Of a DNA stretch of 64,000 nt, positions 63,906 to 64,000 are shown in pieces. Both the position numbers and the translations under genes were made by a program. Under the pieces are notes generated by a model. That model searched no databases. It was not told the DNA's origin and saw only the letters and a program-made list of their open reading frames with translations. The stretch comes from Longimycelium tulufanense (GTDB taxonomy: Bacteria; Actinomycetota; Actinomycetes; Mycobacteriales; Pseudonocardiaceae): contig NZ_BMMK01000005.1 in NCBI RefSeq assembly GCF_014645795.1, positions 134,522 to 198,521 of the forward strand, written 5' to 3'. The number at the start of each line of letters is the position of its first letter. Within the stretch, counting starts at the first letter, position 1.

Positions 63906-64000
63906 TCAGCCCAGCGAGCGCCGGGAGACCGGGAAGTCGAAGTAGGTGTCAGGGTAGGGCTCGTCGCGCAACGTGAAGTGCCACCACTCCAGCGGATAGT
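63906..64000 (-). CDS. vanX: VanX-like D-Ala-D-Ala dipeptidase, 3' end only
   Basis: The last 30 codons before TGA at 63908-63906 read EWWHFTLRDEPYPDTYF then DFPVSRRSLG. The E-W-W-H segment carries the catalytic Glu and a zinc His of VanX, and the D-E-P-Y-P-D-T-Y-F-D-F-P-V tail is diagnostic of the family. The start lies outside the window. The enzyme cleaves D-alanyl-D-alanine; in actinomycetes it may be part of a glycopeptide-resistance set or a cell-wall recycling gene. Confidence 0.85.
   Translation of the reverse strand, partial: YPLEWWHFTLRDEPYPDTYFDFPVSRRSLG

Overview
The window comes from a high-GC actinomycete chromosome. Coding regions have third positions that are almost all G or C, GTG starts are common, starts and stops often overlap as GTGA or ATGA, and many families are typical of the group: a SAV_2177-type methyltransferase, DUF3040, DUF2231, a LAL regulator, a CmtR-like sensor, and a sigma factor fused to its own anti-sigma domain. 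A Pseudonocardiales-like genus (Amycolatopsis or Saccharopolyspora type) is my best guess; there is no rRNA or other marker here to prove it. I see no tRNA, rRNA, CRISPR array or insertion sequence.

Layout. 0-4 kb: a LysR regulator and two low-complexity exported proteins. 4.5-7 kb: an overlapping pair, an S-adenosylhomocysteinase-like Rossmann protein and a CmoM-like methyltransferase. 7-10.6 kb: regulators, including a LuxR protein, a degenerate GGDEF-like protein and an ECF sigma factor fused to a zinc-binding anti-sigma domain, a membrane span and an extracellular part. 10.7-20 kb: a Tat-exported phospholipase C and an amino-sugar locus (GntR, ROK kinase and NanE, divergent from a sugar porter and a large secreted toroid/LamG protein), then a lipoprotein. 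21-25.2 kb: an organosulfur operon (SfnB-like, FMN reductase, SsuD-like, alpha/beta hydrolase) preceded by a 25-codon leader peptide missed by normal gene callers. 25.6-27 kb: TetR and winged-helix regulators.

27.5-36.7 kb is the most unusual region. A LAL regulator sits beside an operon of a small protein, an acyltransferase, an SDR, an acyl carrier protein, a GcvT-like protein and an asparagine-synthetase-like protein. There is no ketosynthase. Two of these genes (ACP and asnB-like) are interrupted by single-base frameshifts, and four enzymes carry changes in signature residues. The operon is therefore either a decaying biosynthetic cluster or one using divergent chemistry. A thioesterase relic, a carboxylesterase and an IclR regulator lie upstream.

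39.9-49 kb holds catabolic and redox enzymes: L-lactate dehydrogenase, amidase, a TPP enzyme of the pyruvate oxidase type and a YdiJ-like FAD/Fe-S dehydrogenase, with a CmtR-like/CDF metal-resistance pair between them. 49-56 kb: DUF3040 protein, an S2P-type protease with CBS domains, secreted GH3 beta-glucosidase, secreted phosphodiesterase-fold protein, and a convergent XRE/methionine aminopeptidase pair. 56.2-60 kb: a compact terpenoid operon of a class II (DxDD) cyclase, a P450 and a UbiA-family membrane protein. 60-64 kb: a SAV_2177-type methyltransferase, GH15 trehalase-like enzyme, DUF2231 protein, and the 3' end of a VanX-like D-Ala-D-Ala dipeptidase that runs off the window.
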